Shown: positions 19,178 through 28,682, counted from the stretch's first letter. The stretch is 64,000 nt of DNA from Hoeflea sp. (GCF_002733955.1 NZ_NVXQ01000003.1:302750-366749); one strand, 5' to 3'. A program made the numbers and translations. The notes: a model not told the origin generated them from the sequence alone.

Positions 19178-22100
19178 ATGAACTTTTCCGCCTGGGCCAT
19201 TCGCAACCCGATCGCGCCAATCCTGGCATTCGCGCTGCTGACGATCGTCGGCATCCAGTCCTTCTTCACCTTGCCGATCACACGGTTTCCCAATATCGAT
19301 GTGCCGCTGGTGGCCATCACCGTGGTGCAATCGGGTGCCGCGCCTTCCGAAATGGAAGCCCAGGTCACCAAGGAAATCGAGGATGCCGTCGCCGGCATCA
19401 ACGGCGTCGATGACATCGGCTCCACTGTGTCCGACGGCATATCGACCACGACCGTGATCTTCAGGATGGAAGTGCCGACCAACCAGGCGGTGCAGGACGT
19501 CAAGGACGCCATTGATGGTGTCCGCGGCGATCTGCCGGCCTCGGTGGAAGAGCCGATCGTCACCCGCGTGGATGTCGAAGGCCAGGCGATCATGACTTTC
19601 GCGGTGCATGCACCCGACATGACGCTCGAGGAAGCCTCCTGGTTCGTCGATGACACCATCAAGCGGGCGCTGCAGGGCCAGCGCGGGGTCGGCAAGGTCG
19701 ACCGTCATGGCGGCGCGGACCGGGAAATCCGTGTCGAACTGGACCCGGCACGTCTCGACTCCTATGGCATCACCGCAGCCGATGTGAACCGGCAGCTGCG
19801 CGCCACCAACGCCAATCTCGGCGGCGGCCGCGGCGAGGTCGGCGCCCGCGAACAGGTGATCCGGACGCTTGGCGACGCCCAGAACGCGGCGTCGCTGGAA
19901 AAGACCACCATCGCCCTGCCAAACGGACGTTTCGTCCGGCTTGGCGATCTGGGCACGGTGCAGGACACCTATGAAGAGCTGCGCTCCTTCGGACGCTACA
20001 ATGGCGATCAGGTGGTGTCGTTTGCCGTTTTCCGCTCGAAGGGCGCCAGCGAGATCTCGGTCTCCGAAGTGGTGACCGAAACGCTGGACGAGATCCGGGC
20101 CGAGTATCCGAATGTCGAACTGGTTCCCGTCGATGACACCGTGTTCTTCACCTATGGCAACTACGAATCTGCCCTGCACACCCTGGTGGAAGGCGCGTTG
20201 CTGGCGGTTCTGGTGGTGTTCCTGTTCTTGAGAAACTGGCGCGCCACTTTGATTGCGGCGGTGGCGCTTCCCTTGTCGGCAATCCCGACATTTTACGTCA
20301 TGGACCTGCTCGGGTTCTCGCTCAACCTGGTCAGCCTGCTGGCCATCACGCTGGCGACCGGCATTCTGGTCGATGACGCGATCGTGGAGGTGGAAAACAT
20401 CTCCCGGCATATCCGCATGGGCAAGACGCCCTACCGGGCGTCTGTCGAGGCCGCGGATGAAATCGGGCTGGCGGTGATCGCCACCACCTTCACCATCATC
20501 GCGGTGTTCGTGCCGGTGTCATTCATGCCCGGTATTCCGGGGCAGTATTTTATCCAGTTCGGTATGACGGTCGCCGTTGCGGTGATGTTCTCGCTCTTGG
20601 TGGCGCGGCTGATCACGCCGATGATGGCCGCCTATCTGATGCGCGACAGCGATGCGCATGAGGAGACCGAGGGCGGCGGGCCGATCATGCGCGGCTACAC
20701 CTGGCTGATCTCCAAGACCCTGCGCTGGAAATACACGACCCTGCTTGCAGCCATCGGATCGCTGGTGGTCGCGGTTTATTTCCTGATGCAGGTGCCCGGC
20801 TCGTTCCTGCCGCCCGATGACGTCTCGCGCGTCAGCATCAGCGTGGAGCTGCCGCCAGGCGCGACGCTCGAAGATACCGATCGCACCACCGAAGCCATGC
20901 GCCAGATCATCGCCGGCATCGACGATGTCGAGAACGTCTTCGTTCTTGGCGGCAGCTCGCCCAAGGGCGAGGTCGATATCCGCCGCGCCTCGATCTCGGT
21001 GCTGCTGGAAAAGATCGAACATTCGATCGTCAAGAAAGTGGTCAACGGGCTGGCGGATGCGGTTCCGTTCGTCTCCGATTCGCTGCCGCGCATGGAAGTG
21101 CTGGGCCGTGTCCGCTCTCAGGCGGAGATTGAAGCCGAGATTTTCGAGAAGCTTGCGGTCATTCCCGACATCAGGGCCTACAAGCTCAATGACCGCGGCG
21201 AACGCGACCTGACCTACAACGTGATTTCGAACGACGATGCGGCAATCGACCGGGCCGTCGCCATTCTCGAGCCGAAACTCAAGGCCGAAAATGTGCTGTC
21301 GAGCGTCAGCGTCTCGGGGTCCCTGCCCCGCCCCGAAGTCCAGATCCGGCCCCGGACCGAGGAAGCGGCACGGCTCGGCGTGACCACGGCGCAGATTGCC
21401 GAAACCGTGCGCGTCGCCACCATCGGCGATGTCGATGCGGCGCTGGCCAAGATCTCGCTCGACAACCGCCAGATCCCGATCCGGGTTCAGCTCGACCCGG
21501 TCTACCGGGCCGATATCGACCGGATCGGCAATCTGCGGGTGGCCACCTCGAAGGGTGTGTCGGTGCCGCTGAAGACCGTGGCCGACATCATCATCACGCA
21601 GGGCCCCTCGACCATCAAGCGCTTCAACCGCGAACGGCAGGCAACCATCGGCGCCAGCCTGCCGATTGGCGTCGCGCTGGACACGGCCAAGAACCGGTTC
21701 AACGAGATCGTCGCCAGCACCGAGCTGCCGGCCGGGGTTCAGGTGCTCGAGGCAGGTGACGCGGAAGTCCAGGCGGAAATGCAGGAAAGCTTCCTCAACG
21801 CCATGCTGATGGGGCTGATGCTGGTGCTGACGGTGCTGATCCTCTTGTTCAAGGACGTGATCCAGCCCTTCACCATCCTGTTCTCGCTGCCGCTCGCCAT
21901 CGGCGGTGTCGCCGCAGGCCTGATCCTGACCAACAACGCCATGTCGATGCCGGTGCTGATCGGCATCCTGATGCTGATGGGGATCGTCACCAAGAACGCC
22001 ATCCTGCTGGTCGATTTCGCTGTCGAGCTGATCCGCTCGGGCCGCGAACGGGTGGGCGCGATGATCGAAGCCGGGCAGAAACGCGCCCGGCCGATCGTGA

Positions 22101-22471
22101 TGACCTCGATCGCGATGTCGGCCGGCATGCTGCCCAGCGCGCTCGGCGTCGGCGAAGGCGGTTCGTTCCGCGCGCCGATGGCGATTGCGGTGATCGGCGG
22201 AATCATCGTCTCGACGGTTCTCAGCCTCGTGGTGGTGCCGTCGTTCTTCCTGATCATGGATGATCTGTCGCGACTGCTGAGCCGCATCTTCAGCCGCTTC
22301 GTTGGCCCCAAGGAAGAGGAGATCGAGGTGCTGGAACCCGAAGCCATGACCGTCGCCATCGGCGAAAACAGCGAAGAGATCGCCGAGCTGCGCGCGCGTC
22401 TGGCGCAGCTTGAGGGCCAGACCGGGGGCAGCCGGCCAAAGCTGGTGGTAACGCACCAGGCTGCCGAATAG
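19178..22471 (+). CDS. RND family efflux pump, inner-membrane permease
   Basis: 1,097 residues of the AcrB/HAE1 superfamily: proton-driven trimeric exporter. The family hallmarks are the NPIAP-like N-terminus and the TM4 segment GILVDDAIVEVENI with its proton-relay aspartates. It is about 50 residues longer than typical AcrB; the extra lies at the C-terminus (IAELRARLAQLEGQ), which looks like a short coiled coil. It is last in tetR-adaptor-pump and followed by a terminator. Substrates cannot be read from sequence. Confidence 0.93.
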   Translation: MNFSAWAIRNPIAPILAFALLTIVGIQSFFTLPITRFPNIDVPLVAITVVQSGAAPSEMEAQVTKEIEDAVAGINGVDDIGSTVSDGISTTTVIFRMEVPTNQAVQDVKDAIDGVRGDLPASVEEPIVTRVDVEGQAIMTFAVHAPDMTLEEASWFVDDTIKRALQGQRGVGKVDRHGGADREIRVELDPARLDSYGITAADVNRQLRATNANLGGGRGEVGAREQVIRTLGDAQNAASLEKTTIALPNGRFVRLGDLGTVQDTYEELRSFGRYNGDQVVSFAVFRSKGASEISVSEVVTETLDEIRAEYPNVELVPVDDTVFFTYGNYESALHTLVEGALLAVLVVFLFLRNWRATLIAAVALPLSAIPTFYVMDLLGFSLNLVSLLAITLATGILVDDAIVEVENISRHIRMGKTPYRASVEAADEIGLAVIATTFTIIAVFVPVSFMPGIPGQYFIQFGMTVAVAVMFSLLVARLITPMMAAYLMRDSDAHEETEGGGPIMRGYTWLISKTLRWKYTTLLAAIGSLVVAVYFLMQVPGSFLPPDDVSRVSISVELPPGATLEDTDRTTEAMRQIIAGIDDVENVFVLGGSSPKGEVDIRRASISVLLEKIEHSIVKKVVNGLADAVPFVSDSLPRMEVLGRVRSQAEIEAEIFEKLAVIPDIRAYKLNDRGERDLTYNVISNDDAAIDRAVAILEPKLKAENVLSSVSVSGSLPRPEVQIRPRTEEAARLGVTTAQIAETVRVATIGDVDAALAKISLDNRQIPIRVQLDPVYRADIDRIGNLRVATSKGVSVPLKTVADIIITQGPSTIKRFNRERQATIGASLPIGVALDTAKNRFNEIVASTELPAGVQVLEAGDAEVQAEMQESFLNAMLMGLMLVLTVLILLFKDVIQPFTILFSLPLAIGGVAAGLILTNNAMSMPVLIGILMLMGIVTKNAILLVDFAVELIRSGRERVGAMIEAGQKRARPIVMTSIAMSAGMLPSALGVGEGGSFRAPMAIAVIGGIIVSTVLSLVVVPSFFLIMDDLSRLLSRIFSRFVGPKEEEIEVLEPEAMTVAIGENSEEIAELRARLAQLEGQTGGSRPKLVVTHQAAE

Positions 22472-22474
22472 ACA

Positions 22475-22507
22475 AAAGGCCGGGGCCCAATCAGCCCCGG
22501 CCTTTTT
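22475..22507. terminator. Bidirectional terminator between the RND and amino-acid transporter operons
   Basis: AAAGGCCGGGGC (22475-22486) pairs with GCCCCGGCCTTT (from 22494) across a 7-base loop; TTTTT follows on the plus strand and the AAAA before it gives a T-run on the minus strand. Both flanking genes converge on it. Confidence 0.9.
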
Positions 22508-22526
22508 CATTCAGGCAAGGATACAA

Positions 22527-23213
22527 TCAGACGCCGAGAAACTCGGTTTCAACCTCGCGGGTCAGGCCCTCGGGCGTCCCGGTCCAGACGGTCTGGCCGC
22601 GGGCCAGGATGACGCAGCGATCAGCGACGGCACGGAGCTCGGAGAAGCCCTTGTCGATGACCAGGATCGACTGGCCGCCCTGCTTCAGCCTGGCGATGGC
22701 CGCCCAGATCTCCTGACGCACCACCGGCGCAAGACCTTCCGTCGCCTCGTCGAGAATGAGCAGCCGCGGGTTGGTCATCAGCGCACGGGAAATCGCCAGC
22801 ATCTGCTGTTCTCCGCCCGACAGCGTGGCCGCACTCTGGCTCATGCGTTCGCCCAGCCGTGGAAACAGCTCCGTGACCTTGCCGATGTCCCAGGGCCCGG
22901 AGCGGGCCGAGGCCATCAGGTTCTCGTTGACGGAGAGATTGGCGAAACAGCGGCGGCCTTCCGGCGCCAGGCCGATGCCCAGCCGCGCTGCCTTAAACGA
23001 GGGCAGCACCGAGAGATCCTTGCCGTCAAAGCGGATCTCGCCGCGGGTGCTGCGCAGCATGCGGGTGATCGAGCGCACGGTGGTGGTCTTGCCCATGCCG
23101 TTGCGGCCCATCAGCGCCACCAGCTCTCCCTCGGCGATTTCCAGATCAACGCCGAACAGGGCCTGCGAGGCGCCGTAGAAGGCTTCGAGCTTGCCGACTT
23201 GCAAAAGGCTCAT
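22527..23213 (-). CDS. livF: Branched-chain amino acid-type ABC transporter ATPase
   Basis: 228 residues, one of two ATPases of a HAAT-family importer. Walker A is GRNGMGKTT, the signature LSGGEQQ, Walker B LLILDEATEGLAP, the last being characteristic of LivF. The start overlaps the livG stop by four bases. It is the last gene of a five-gene set (binding protein, H, M, G, F). Substrate could be leucine/isoleucine/valine, but urea, amide or aromatic compounds use the same architecture. Confidence 0.93.
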   Translation of the reverse strand: MSLLQVGKLEAFYGASQALFGVDLEIAEGELVALMGRNGMGKTTTVRSITRMLRSTRGEIRFDGKDLSVLPSFKAARLGIGLAPEGRRCFANLSVNENLMASARSGPWDIGKVTELFPRLGERMSQSAATLSGGEQQMLAISRALMTNPRLLILDEATEGLAPVVRQEIWAAIARLKQGGQSILVIDKGFSELRAVADRCVILARGQTVWTGTPEGLTREVETEFLGV

Positions 23214-23962
23214 GCCGCGTCCTCCCCGAGATAGGCGGTGCGGACTTCCGGATGATTGCGGATCTCGTCGGCGGTGCCGCGGGCAATGATCCGGCCCGAA
23301 ACCAGAACCGAGATGCGGTCGGCGAGCTGGAAGACGGCGTCCATGTCATGCTCGATCAGCAGGATCGGCGCTTCGGTCCGCAGCTTGTCGAGAAAGCCGA
23401 TCAGCCTGGCCGAGCCTTCCTGCCCGAGCCCCGCCATCGGTTCGTCCATCAGGAAGATGCGCGGCTGCATGGCCAGCGCCATGGCGATTTCCAGAAGCCG
23501 CTTTTCGCCGTGCGAAAGTTCGCTCACGCGGACAGCAGCACGGTCGCTGAGGCCAACCCGGTCGAGCGCCTCCATCGCCTCGCCAATCAACGCCTTGTCG
23601 CTTGAGACCTGGCGGAGAAAGCCGAACACGGATCTCTGCCTTGCCTGGGCTGCGAACATGACATTGCCGCGGGCCGAGAATTCCGGGATCAGCGAGGAGA
23701 CCTGGAAGGTCCGGGTCAGGCCGAGGCGGGCGCGGGCAATCTGGTCGAGATCGCTGATCTCGCGGCTATCAAAGTGGATGGAGCCCGCATCCGCCGGCAA
23801 CTCACCGGCGACAAGCTTGATCAGGCTGGATTTGCCGGCGCCATTGGGGCCGATCAGGGCATGGATCTCGCCGGGGCGCAGGTCCAGATCGACGCCATCG
23901 GTCACTTTCAGCGCGCCGAAGGATTTGCTCAGGCTAGAGAGTTTCAACACCGGTTCAGTCAT
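23210..23962 (-). CDS. livG: Branched-chain amino acid-type ABC transporter ATPase
   Basis: 250 residues; the second ATPase, with Walker A GPNGAGKSS, an LSHGEKRLLEIAMAL signature and Walker B IFLMDEPMAGLG, all typical of LivG. Its start overlaps the end of livM by eight bases, and its stop overlaps livF. LivG and LivF form the heterodimeric motor under the LivH-LivM channel. Confidence 0.93.
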   Translation of the reverse strand: MTEPVLKLSSLSKSFGALKVTDGVDLDLRPGEIHALIGPNGAGKSSLIKLVAGELPADAGSIHFDSREISDLDQIARARLGLTRTFQVSSLIPEFSARGNVMFAAQARQRSVFGFLRQVSSDKALIGEAMEALDRVGLSDRAAVRVSELSHGEKRLLEIAMALAMQPRIFLMDEPMAGLGQEGSARLIGFLDKLRTEAPILLIEHDMDAVFQLADRISVLVSGRIIARGTADEIRNHPEVRTAYLGEDAA

Positions 23963-24944
23963 GACGCACCCTCCCCGCCACCAGGCCTATGAACCCGCCT
24001 CTGGCGAACAGCACCACGGCCAGCAGTGCCGCGCCGAGGAAGAACTGCCAGTGGGTGGTGAAGCTGCCGAACAGATGCTCGAACAGCACGAACAGGCAGG
24101 CGCCGACGACCGGGCCGAACAGCCGCGCCACGCCGCCCAGAATGATGAAGACCATGATCTCGCCCGAGAGATGCCAGGACATCATGGTCGGGCTGACGAA
24201 CCGGTTGAGGTCGGCATAGAGCGCGCCCGCCAGCCCGGTGATCATACCGGAGATGACAAAGGCGGCGAGCTTGATGCGGTAGGGCGAAAGCCCGAGGGCT
24301 GCGACGCGGCCCTCGTTCTGGCGCACCGCCTGAAGCGCGATGCCGAAGCGGGCGCCGGTCATCCGCCACTGGGCAACGAGCACCAGCATCAGCACCCCGT
24401 AGCAAAGCAGGAAGAAATCCAGCGGGCGAAGCGTGTTGATGCCGGGAAAGGCATTCCGCACATAGATCGACAGGCCGTCCTCGCCGCCATAGGCGGGCCA
24501 GGAAATGGCGAAATAGTAGATCATCTGCGCAAACGCCAGCGTGATCATGATGAAGTAGACGCCGGATGTGCGCAGGCTGAGCGCACCGATGAACAGTGCC
24601 GCCAGCCCGCTGACAACTATCGCCACCAGCCACAGCACCAGCATCTGATTAGTGCCGTTGATCAGGAACGGCGCGGTCATCAGCGGCTCGTAATTCTGAT
24701 GGTGACTGGCGAGAATGCCCACGGCATAACCGCCAAGGCCGAAGAAGGCGGCATGGCCGAAGGAGACCAGACCTCCAAGGCCCAGCGCAATGTTGAGGCC
24801 AACACCAGCGAGCGCCAGAATGGTGGCGCGGGTGGCCAGCGTGACGAGGAAGGGCTCATCGGCGAAATGCGCGATCAGCGGCCCGCCAAGCAGGATCAGC
24901 GCCAGCAGGATGTTGAGACGATGTTCGGTAATCAGATCACGCAT
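23955..24944 (-). CDS. livM: Branched-chain amino acid-type ABC transporter permease
   Basis: 329 residues with about ten hydrophobic helices. The motif GLGGLVSFGHAAFFGLGGYAVG and a later MVFIILGGVARLFGPVVGA match LivM-type permeases. It pairs with LivH to form the inner-membrane channel. The gene overlaps livH and livG by eight bases each. No extra ATPase domain is fused. Confidence 0.93.
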   Translation of the reverse strand: MRDLITEHRLNILLALILLGGPLIAHFADEPFLVTLATRATILALAGVGLNIALGLGGLVSFGHAAFFGLGGYAVGILASHHQNYEPLMTAPFLINGTNQMLVLWLVAIVVSGLAALFIGALSLRTSGVYFIMITLAFAQMIYYFAISWPAYGGEDGLSIYVRNAFPGINTLRPLDFFLLCYGVLMLVLVAQWRMTGARFGIALQAVRQNEGRVAALGLSPYRIKLAAFVISGMITGLAGALYADLNRFVSPTMMSWHLSGEIMVFIILGGVARLFGPVVGACLFVLFEHLFGSFTTHWQFFLGAALLAVVLFARGGFIGLVAGRVRHD

Positions 24945-25857
24945 TGGCTGGAAACAACCCCTTTGGCTTGAACACCAGCACGACGGCCATCAGCAGGTAG
25001 ATCAGCATCGAGGCCAGTGCGGAACCGACGCCGCGGGCAGCGGACGCTTCCATGACGCCGGACAGCAGCGTGGGCAACAGGAAACGGCCGAGCGTGTCAA
25101 CCAGGCCGACAATCAGGGCCGCCACCAGCGCGCCGCGGATCGAGCCGATACCGCCGATGACGATGACGACGAAGGCCAGGATCAGAACCGGCTCGCCCAT
25201 GCCGATCTGCACCGACTGGATGGCGCCGATGAGAGCACCGGCGAAACCGGCAAGTGCTGCGCCAAGGGCGAAGACCACGGTGTAGAGAAAACGGATATCG
25301 ACCCCGAGTGCGGCGATCATTTCGCGGTCGGCTTCGCCGGCGCGGATCTGCATGCCGAGCCGGGTCTTGCTGATCAGCAGCCCGAGGCCTGCGGCCACGA
25401 CCAAGCCGGCAATGATGATCGCCAGACGGTAGGCCGGATAGGGCAGATCACCGGGCAGCATCACCGGGCCGGACAGAAAGACCGGCGGGTCGAGATAAAG
25501 CGGGAAGGAGCCGAAGATGAAGCGGACGGCTTCGGAAAACATCAGCACCAGGGCGAAGGTGGCCAGCACCTGATCGAGATGATCGCGGTCATAGAGCCTG
25601 CGGATCACCACGATCTCGACCAGCGCACCGGCAGCCGCGGCCGCGATCAGGCTGGCGATCAGGCCGAGCCAGAAAGACCCGGTCCAGGCAGCGACTGCGG
25701 CGCAGACGAAACCGCCGACCATGAACAGCGAGCCATGGGCGAGATTGATCAATCCCATGACGCCGAAAATCAGGGTCAGGCCGGCCGCCATCAGAAACAG
25801 CATGACGCCAAGCTGAAGGCCATTGAGGATTTGTTCGAGAAAAAGGGCGACAGTCAT
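24937..25857 (-). CDS. livH: Branched-chain amino acid-type ABC transporter permease
   Basis: 306 residues, polytopic, with GLINLAHGSLFMVGGFV near the N-terminus and VVIVIGGIGSIRGALVAALIVG near the C-terminus, both diagnostic for LivH. It follows the substrate-binding protein gene after 128 bp containing a strong hairpin, which should make it less abundant than the binding protein. Confidence 0.93.
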   Translation of the reverse strand: MTVALFLEQILNGLQLGVMLFLMAAGLTLIFGVMGLINLAHGSLFMVGGFVCAAVAAWTGSFWLGLIASLIAAAAAGALVEIVVIRRLYDRDHLDQVLATFALVLMFSEAVRFIFGSFPLYLDPPVFLSGPVMLPGDLPYPAYRLAIIIAGLVVAAGLGLLISKTRLGMQIRAGEADREMIAALGVDIRFLYTVVFALGAALAGFAGALIGAIQSVQIGMGEPVLILAFVVIVIGGIGSIRGALVAALIVGLVDTLGRFLLPTLLSGVMEASAARGVGSALASMLIYLLMAVVLVFKPKGLFPANA

Positions 25858-25937
25858 CGTCTACCGGCTCGCACTCTCGCGCCGCGCATTCGGATGAATG
25901 CCAGAGGGCGCAGTAAGCATTTTGGTCACAACAGGAC

Positions 25938-25979
25938 CATCAGTCCGGGCGGAGCACGTGGCCCCGCCCGGCGCTGATG
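25938..25979 (-). terminator. Intercistronic hairpin between the binding protein gene and livH
   Basis: CCGGGCGG (25945-25952) pairs with CCGCCCGG (25964-25971), and outer arms CATCAG (25938-25943) and CTGATG (25974-25979) extend the stem. It begins 6 bp after the binding protein stop, read on the minus strand. Without a long T-run it is more likely a stabilising or attenuating element than a full terminator. Confidence 0.65.
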
Positions 25980-25985
25980 AGCTGA

Positions 25986-27128
25986 TTACATCTTGCAGTC
26001 GGCCGCGTAGGCGTCAGCATGATCTTCAAGCGCAACGCCCACCATCTTGTTGGTGTAGACGTCGCCTTCCTTGATCACTTCGCGGACATAGATGTCCTGG
26101 ATCGGGTGGTTGTTGTTGCCAAACTTGAAGTCACCGCGGGTCGACTTGAAGTTGGCGGCCTTCAGGGCTGCGCGGAACGCATCCTTGTCGGAGATCGACG
26201 CGGTTTCCATGGCCGAGAGCAGCAGGTTGGCGGTGTCAAAACCCTGGCTGGCATAGAGCGAAGGCAGACGGCCATACTCGGCCTGGAAGCTTTCGACGAA
26301 TGCCTTGTTGGTTTCGTTGTCGATGTCCTTGGACCACTGCGAGGTGTTCTTGACGCCAAGAGCAGCGTCGCCGACGGCCTGCAGGATGGCCTGGTCAAAG
26401 GAGAAGGCCGGTCCGAGCAGCGGCACGTCCACACCGGCGCCGGCATATTGCTTCATGAAGGCGATGCCCATGCCGCCGGGCAGGAAGAAGAACACGTTGT
26501 CAGCGCCGGACGCGCGGATTTCGGCGATCTCGGCTGCGTAATCGGTCTGGCCGAGCTGGGTGTAGATTTCCTTGACCACTTCGCCCTTGAAGAAGCGCTT
26601 GAAGCCGGTCAGCGCATCCTTGCCGGCCGGATAGTTCGGCGCCAGAATGAAGCTCTTCTTGAAATCTGCGGAAGTGGCGTAGGCGCCCATGGCTTCGTGC
26701 AGGTTGTCGTTCTGCCAGGCGACATTGAAGTAGTTGGCGTTGCAGCCTGCACCTGCAAGTGCCGATGGACCGGCATTGGGCGACAGATAGATCTTGTCCT
26801 GGGCGACGGCGCCCGGAATGACGGCCATGGCCAGGTTGGACCAGATGATGCCGGTCATGACGTCGACCTTGTCGGACTGGATCAGCTTGTCGGAGAGCTG
26901 AACCGCGAGATCGGGCTTGCGGGCGTCGTCTTCGATGATCAGTTCGACATCGGTGTTGCCCGACTGCTTCAGCGCCAGTTCGAAGCCGTCGCGGACGTCG
27001 ATGCCGAGCGATGCTCCGCCGCCCGAGAGCGTGGTGATCATGCCGACCTTGACCGGCTCGGCAGCAGCCATCGATACGCCGGCCAGCAGCGACGCAGCCG
27101 TCGCCAATCCCATAAATGTCTTTTTCAT
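25986..27128 (-). CDS. ABC transporter substrate-binding protein (LivK/type I family)
   Basis: 380 residues from an ATG with an AGAGAGGAAAA ribosome site. The longer open frame to 27287 adds a non-signal leader and is rejected. The N-terminus is a clean Sec signal (MKKTFMGLATAASLLAGVSMAAAEP); the mature part is a two-lobed Leu/Ile/Val-binding-type periplasmic protein. It captures the substrate for LivHMGF downstream. The ligand cannot be deduced from sequence. It is the first gene of the operon. Confidence 0.9.
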   Translation of the reverse strand: MKKTFMGLATAASLLAGVSMAAAEPVKVGMITTLSGGGASLGIDVRDGFELALKQSGNTDVELIIEDDARKPDLAVQLSDKLIQSDKVDVMTGIIWSNLAMAVIPGAVAQDKIYLSPNAGPSALAGAGCNANYFNVAWQNDNLHEAMGAYATSADFKKSFILAPNYPAGKDALTGFKRFFKGEVVKEIYTQLGQTDYAAEIAEIRASGADNVFFFLPGGMGIAFMKQYAGAGVDVPLLGPAFSFDQAILQAVGDAALGVKNTSQWSKDIDNETNKAFVESFQAEYGRLPSLYASQGFDTANLLLSAMETASISDKDAFRAALKAANFKSTRGDFKFGNNNHPIQDIYVREVIKEGDVYTNKMVGVALEDHADAYAADCKM

Positions 27129-27473
27129 TGGTTTTCCTCTCTGTTTTTGATGCAGCGCCGGCCTTGTTGGCGGTCCGGTCACTGCAGCTTCATCCCCTTC
27201 GGGCGAATGATCCAGGCTGCGCCCCACTGCAAAAAATGAGTGACAAGCCTGTACGCATCGTCTTCGAGCATTGGAGCAAGGCAGCATTGAATGTCAACGC
27301 GCGAGGCCCCAATCATCGCCATTGCGGTTGAGCTTATCAGCCGGTTTGAAGAATTCCAGTACTTTTTTTAAGCTTAAAATAAATTGCCCGCGATTGGCTC
27401 TTGCGCCGGCGTCCCGGGCGTGGTTCCAAGGTGGAAACCGTCATTCCCGCTCAGGGACAGAAGGAGACCGACG
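27129..27473. other. Intergenic region with a 14-bp palindrome
   Basis: This 345-bp divergent region separates the binding protein gene from the Lrp-like gene and holds no convincing gene. Its clearest feature is the perfect palindrome TTTTAAGCTTAAAA at 27366-27379, in an AT-rich patch 95 bp upstream of the Lrp-like start. It may be an operator or simply promoter DNA. Confidence 0.45.
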
Positions 27474-27710
27474 ATGCAGTGTTTTTTCGTGGAGTTTCAG
27501 TGCAAGCTCGGCCAGGCCTATGCCGTTGCCGATGAAATCGCCAATCGCGAGATTGCCTCCGAGATCTATTCCGTCAGTGGCCAGTTCGACCTGATGGCGA
27601 AATTCTACATCGAGGATGATGTCGATATCGGTCGCTTTGTCGCCGACAATATCCACACCGTGCCGGGCGTGGAACGCACCCACACGATCCTGACCTTCAA
27701 GGCATTCTAG
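27474..27710 (+). CDS. Stand-alone Lrp/AsnC ligand-binding domain protein
   Basis: 78 residues from an ATG with an AAGGAG ribosome site 7 bp away. It is only the C-terminal RAM (ACT-like) domain of Lrp/AsnC proteins, as seen in YSVSGQFDLMAKFY and the closing GVERTHTILTFKAF. There is no DNA-binding domain. Such single-domain proteins form oligomers that bind small effectors such as amino acids and may modulate full-length Lrp proteins. Position beside an amino-acid importer is suggestive only. Confidence 0.85.
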   Translation: MQCFFVEFQCKLGQAYAVADEIANREIASEIYSVSGQFDLMAKFYIEDDVDIGRFVADNIHTVPGVERTHTILTFKAF

Positions 27711-27803
27711 AACCGGATATTTCCGCTTGCGGAGCGCGAAGAGTGCCCAGCCGGAGTCGCCGCATACCTGGACAAAACCAGCCTCGGCGGAGATGTGACC
27801 CGA

Positions 27804-28361
27804 ATGAAACTGATCAAGCCCAGCATGGATCATCTTCCGGCCTATGCTGATGCGCTGAAGAGAGGCTGGTCACCCGACAATCTCAGACCGGAAGCGGCGC
27901 AGGAACAGCTTGCAAGGATCGCCAGCGACGCGGCAACATTCGTCTCGGATCTGGATGATCCCGGCGCGAAGGCGGGGCCTGTCAAACTGCCGGACGGATC
28001 TGAAGTCCCGCGTCTGCCAAGTATCCGACGCTGGCTGTGGGACACCGGATTTTGTGGTCACATCGGCTTGCGCTGGAAGCCCGGAACCGAGGATCTGCCG
28101 CCCACCTGTTCCGGTCACATCGGCTATTCCGTCGTGCCGTGGAGACAGGGAGAGGGATTGGCAACCGCTGCACTGACCGGCATTTTTCCGGAGGCGAAAG
28201 CGATTGGCCTCAAGCATCTGGATATCGCGACCAGCCCCGAAAACACCGCTTCGATCCGGGTTATCGAAAAGTCTGGCGGAACATTGGTGCGGCGTTACAC
28301 CGCCGACAGATCGCTGGGCGGGCACGCAACACTGCTGTTTCGGGTTTCACTGGCCGACTGA
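27804..28361 (+). CDS. GNAT family N-acetyltransferase
   Basis: 185 residues from the ATG at 27804, with GGAG about 11 bp upstream; a GTG at 27795 is too close to that site. The acetyl-CoA loop reads RQGEGLATAAL and the C-terminal strand-helix ENTASIRVIEKSGG is characteristic of ribosomal-protein/RimJ-like GNATs. It acetylates an unknown amine or protein N-terminus. It follows the Lrp-like gene by about 90 bp and may be separately transcribed. Confidence 0.85.
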   Translation: MKLIKPSMDHLPAYADALKRGWSPDNLRPEAAQEQLARIASDAATFVSDLDDPGAKAGPVKLPDGSEVPRLPSIRRWLWDTGFCGHIGLRWKPGTEDLPPTCSGHIGYSVVPWRQGEGLATAALTGIFPEAKAIGLKHLDIATSPENTASIRVIEKSGGTLVRRYTADRSLGGHATLLFRVSLAD

Positions 28362-28454
28362 CCGCGGGTTCTGGTCAGCCCACGTCGCAATATGAGCCAA
28401 CAAGCACAGCGCAATCGTCACAGGCTTTGTCTGGCGGAGAATCGGGAAAAGAAA

Positions 28455-28531
28455 TGGTACGATTGGGTGGGTTCGAACCACCGACCTCCGGATCCACAAT
28501 CCGGCGCTCTAACCAGCTGAGCTACAACCGC
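28455..28531 (-). tRNA. tRNA-His (GTG)
   Basis: Read on the minus strand, a 77-base cloverleaf with encoded CCA (28455-28457). The acceptor GCGGTTG pairs with CAATCGT, with G1:U72 and one G:U inside. The D arm contains AGCTCAGCTGGTTAGAGC, the anticodon loop is TTGTGGA (anticodon GTG), and the T arm is GGTGG-TTCGAAC-CCACC. The discriminator is A73 and no extra G-1 is encoded, the unusual form described for many alphaproteobacteria. Confidence 0.96.
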
Positions 28532-28682
28532 ACTCGAACGGCCAACGATTTCGAAAGCCGTGTTATGGCGCTCACATACTGTCCGCGGGTGATTTTTGCA
28601 AGAGGTCTGACGACAGTTTTCACAGTTTCACCGGACACAAAAGCCGATAACCGGCCTGCCATCTGATGGTGCGCGAAACAGC

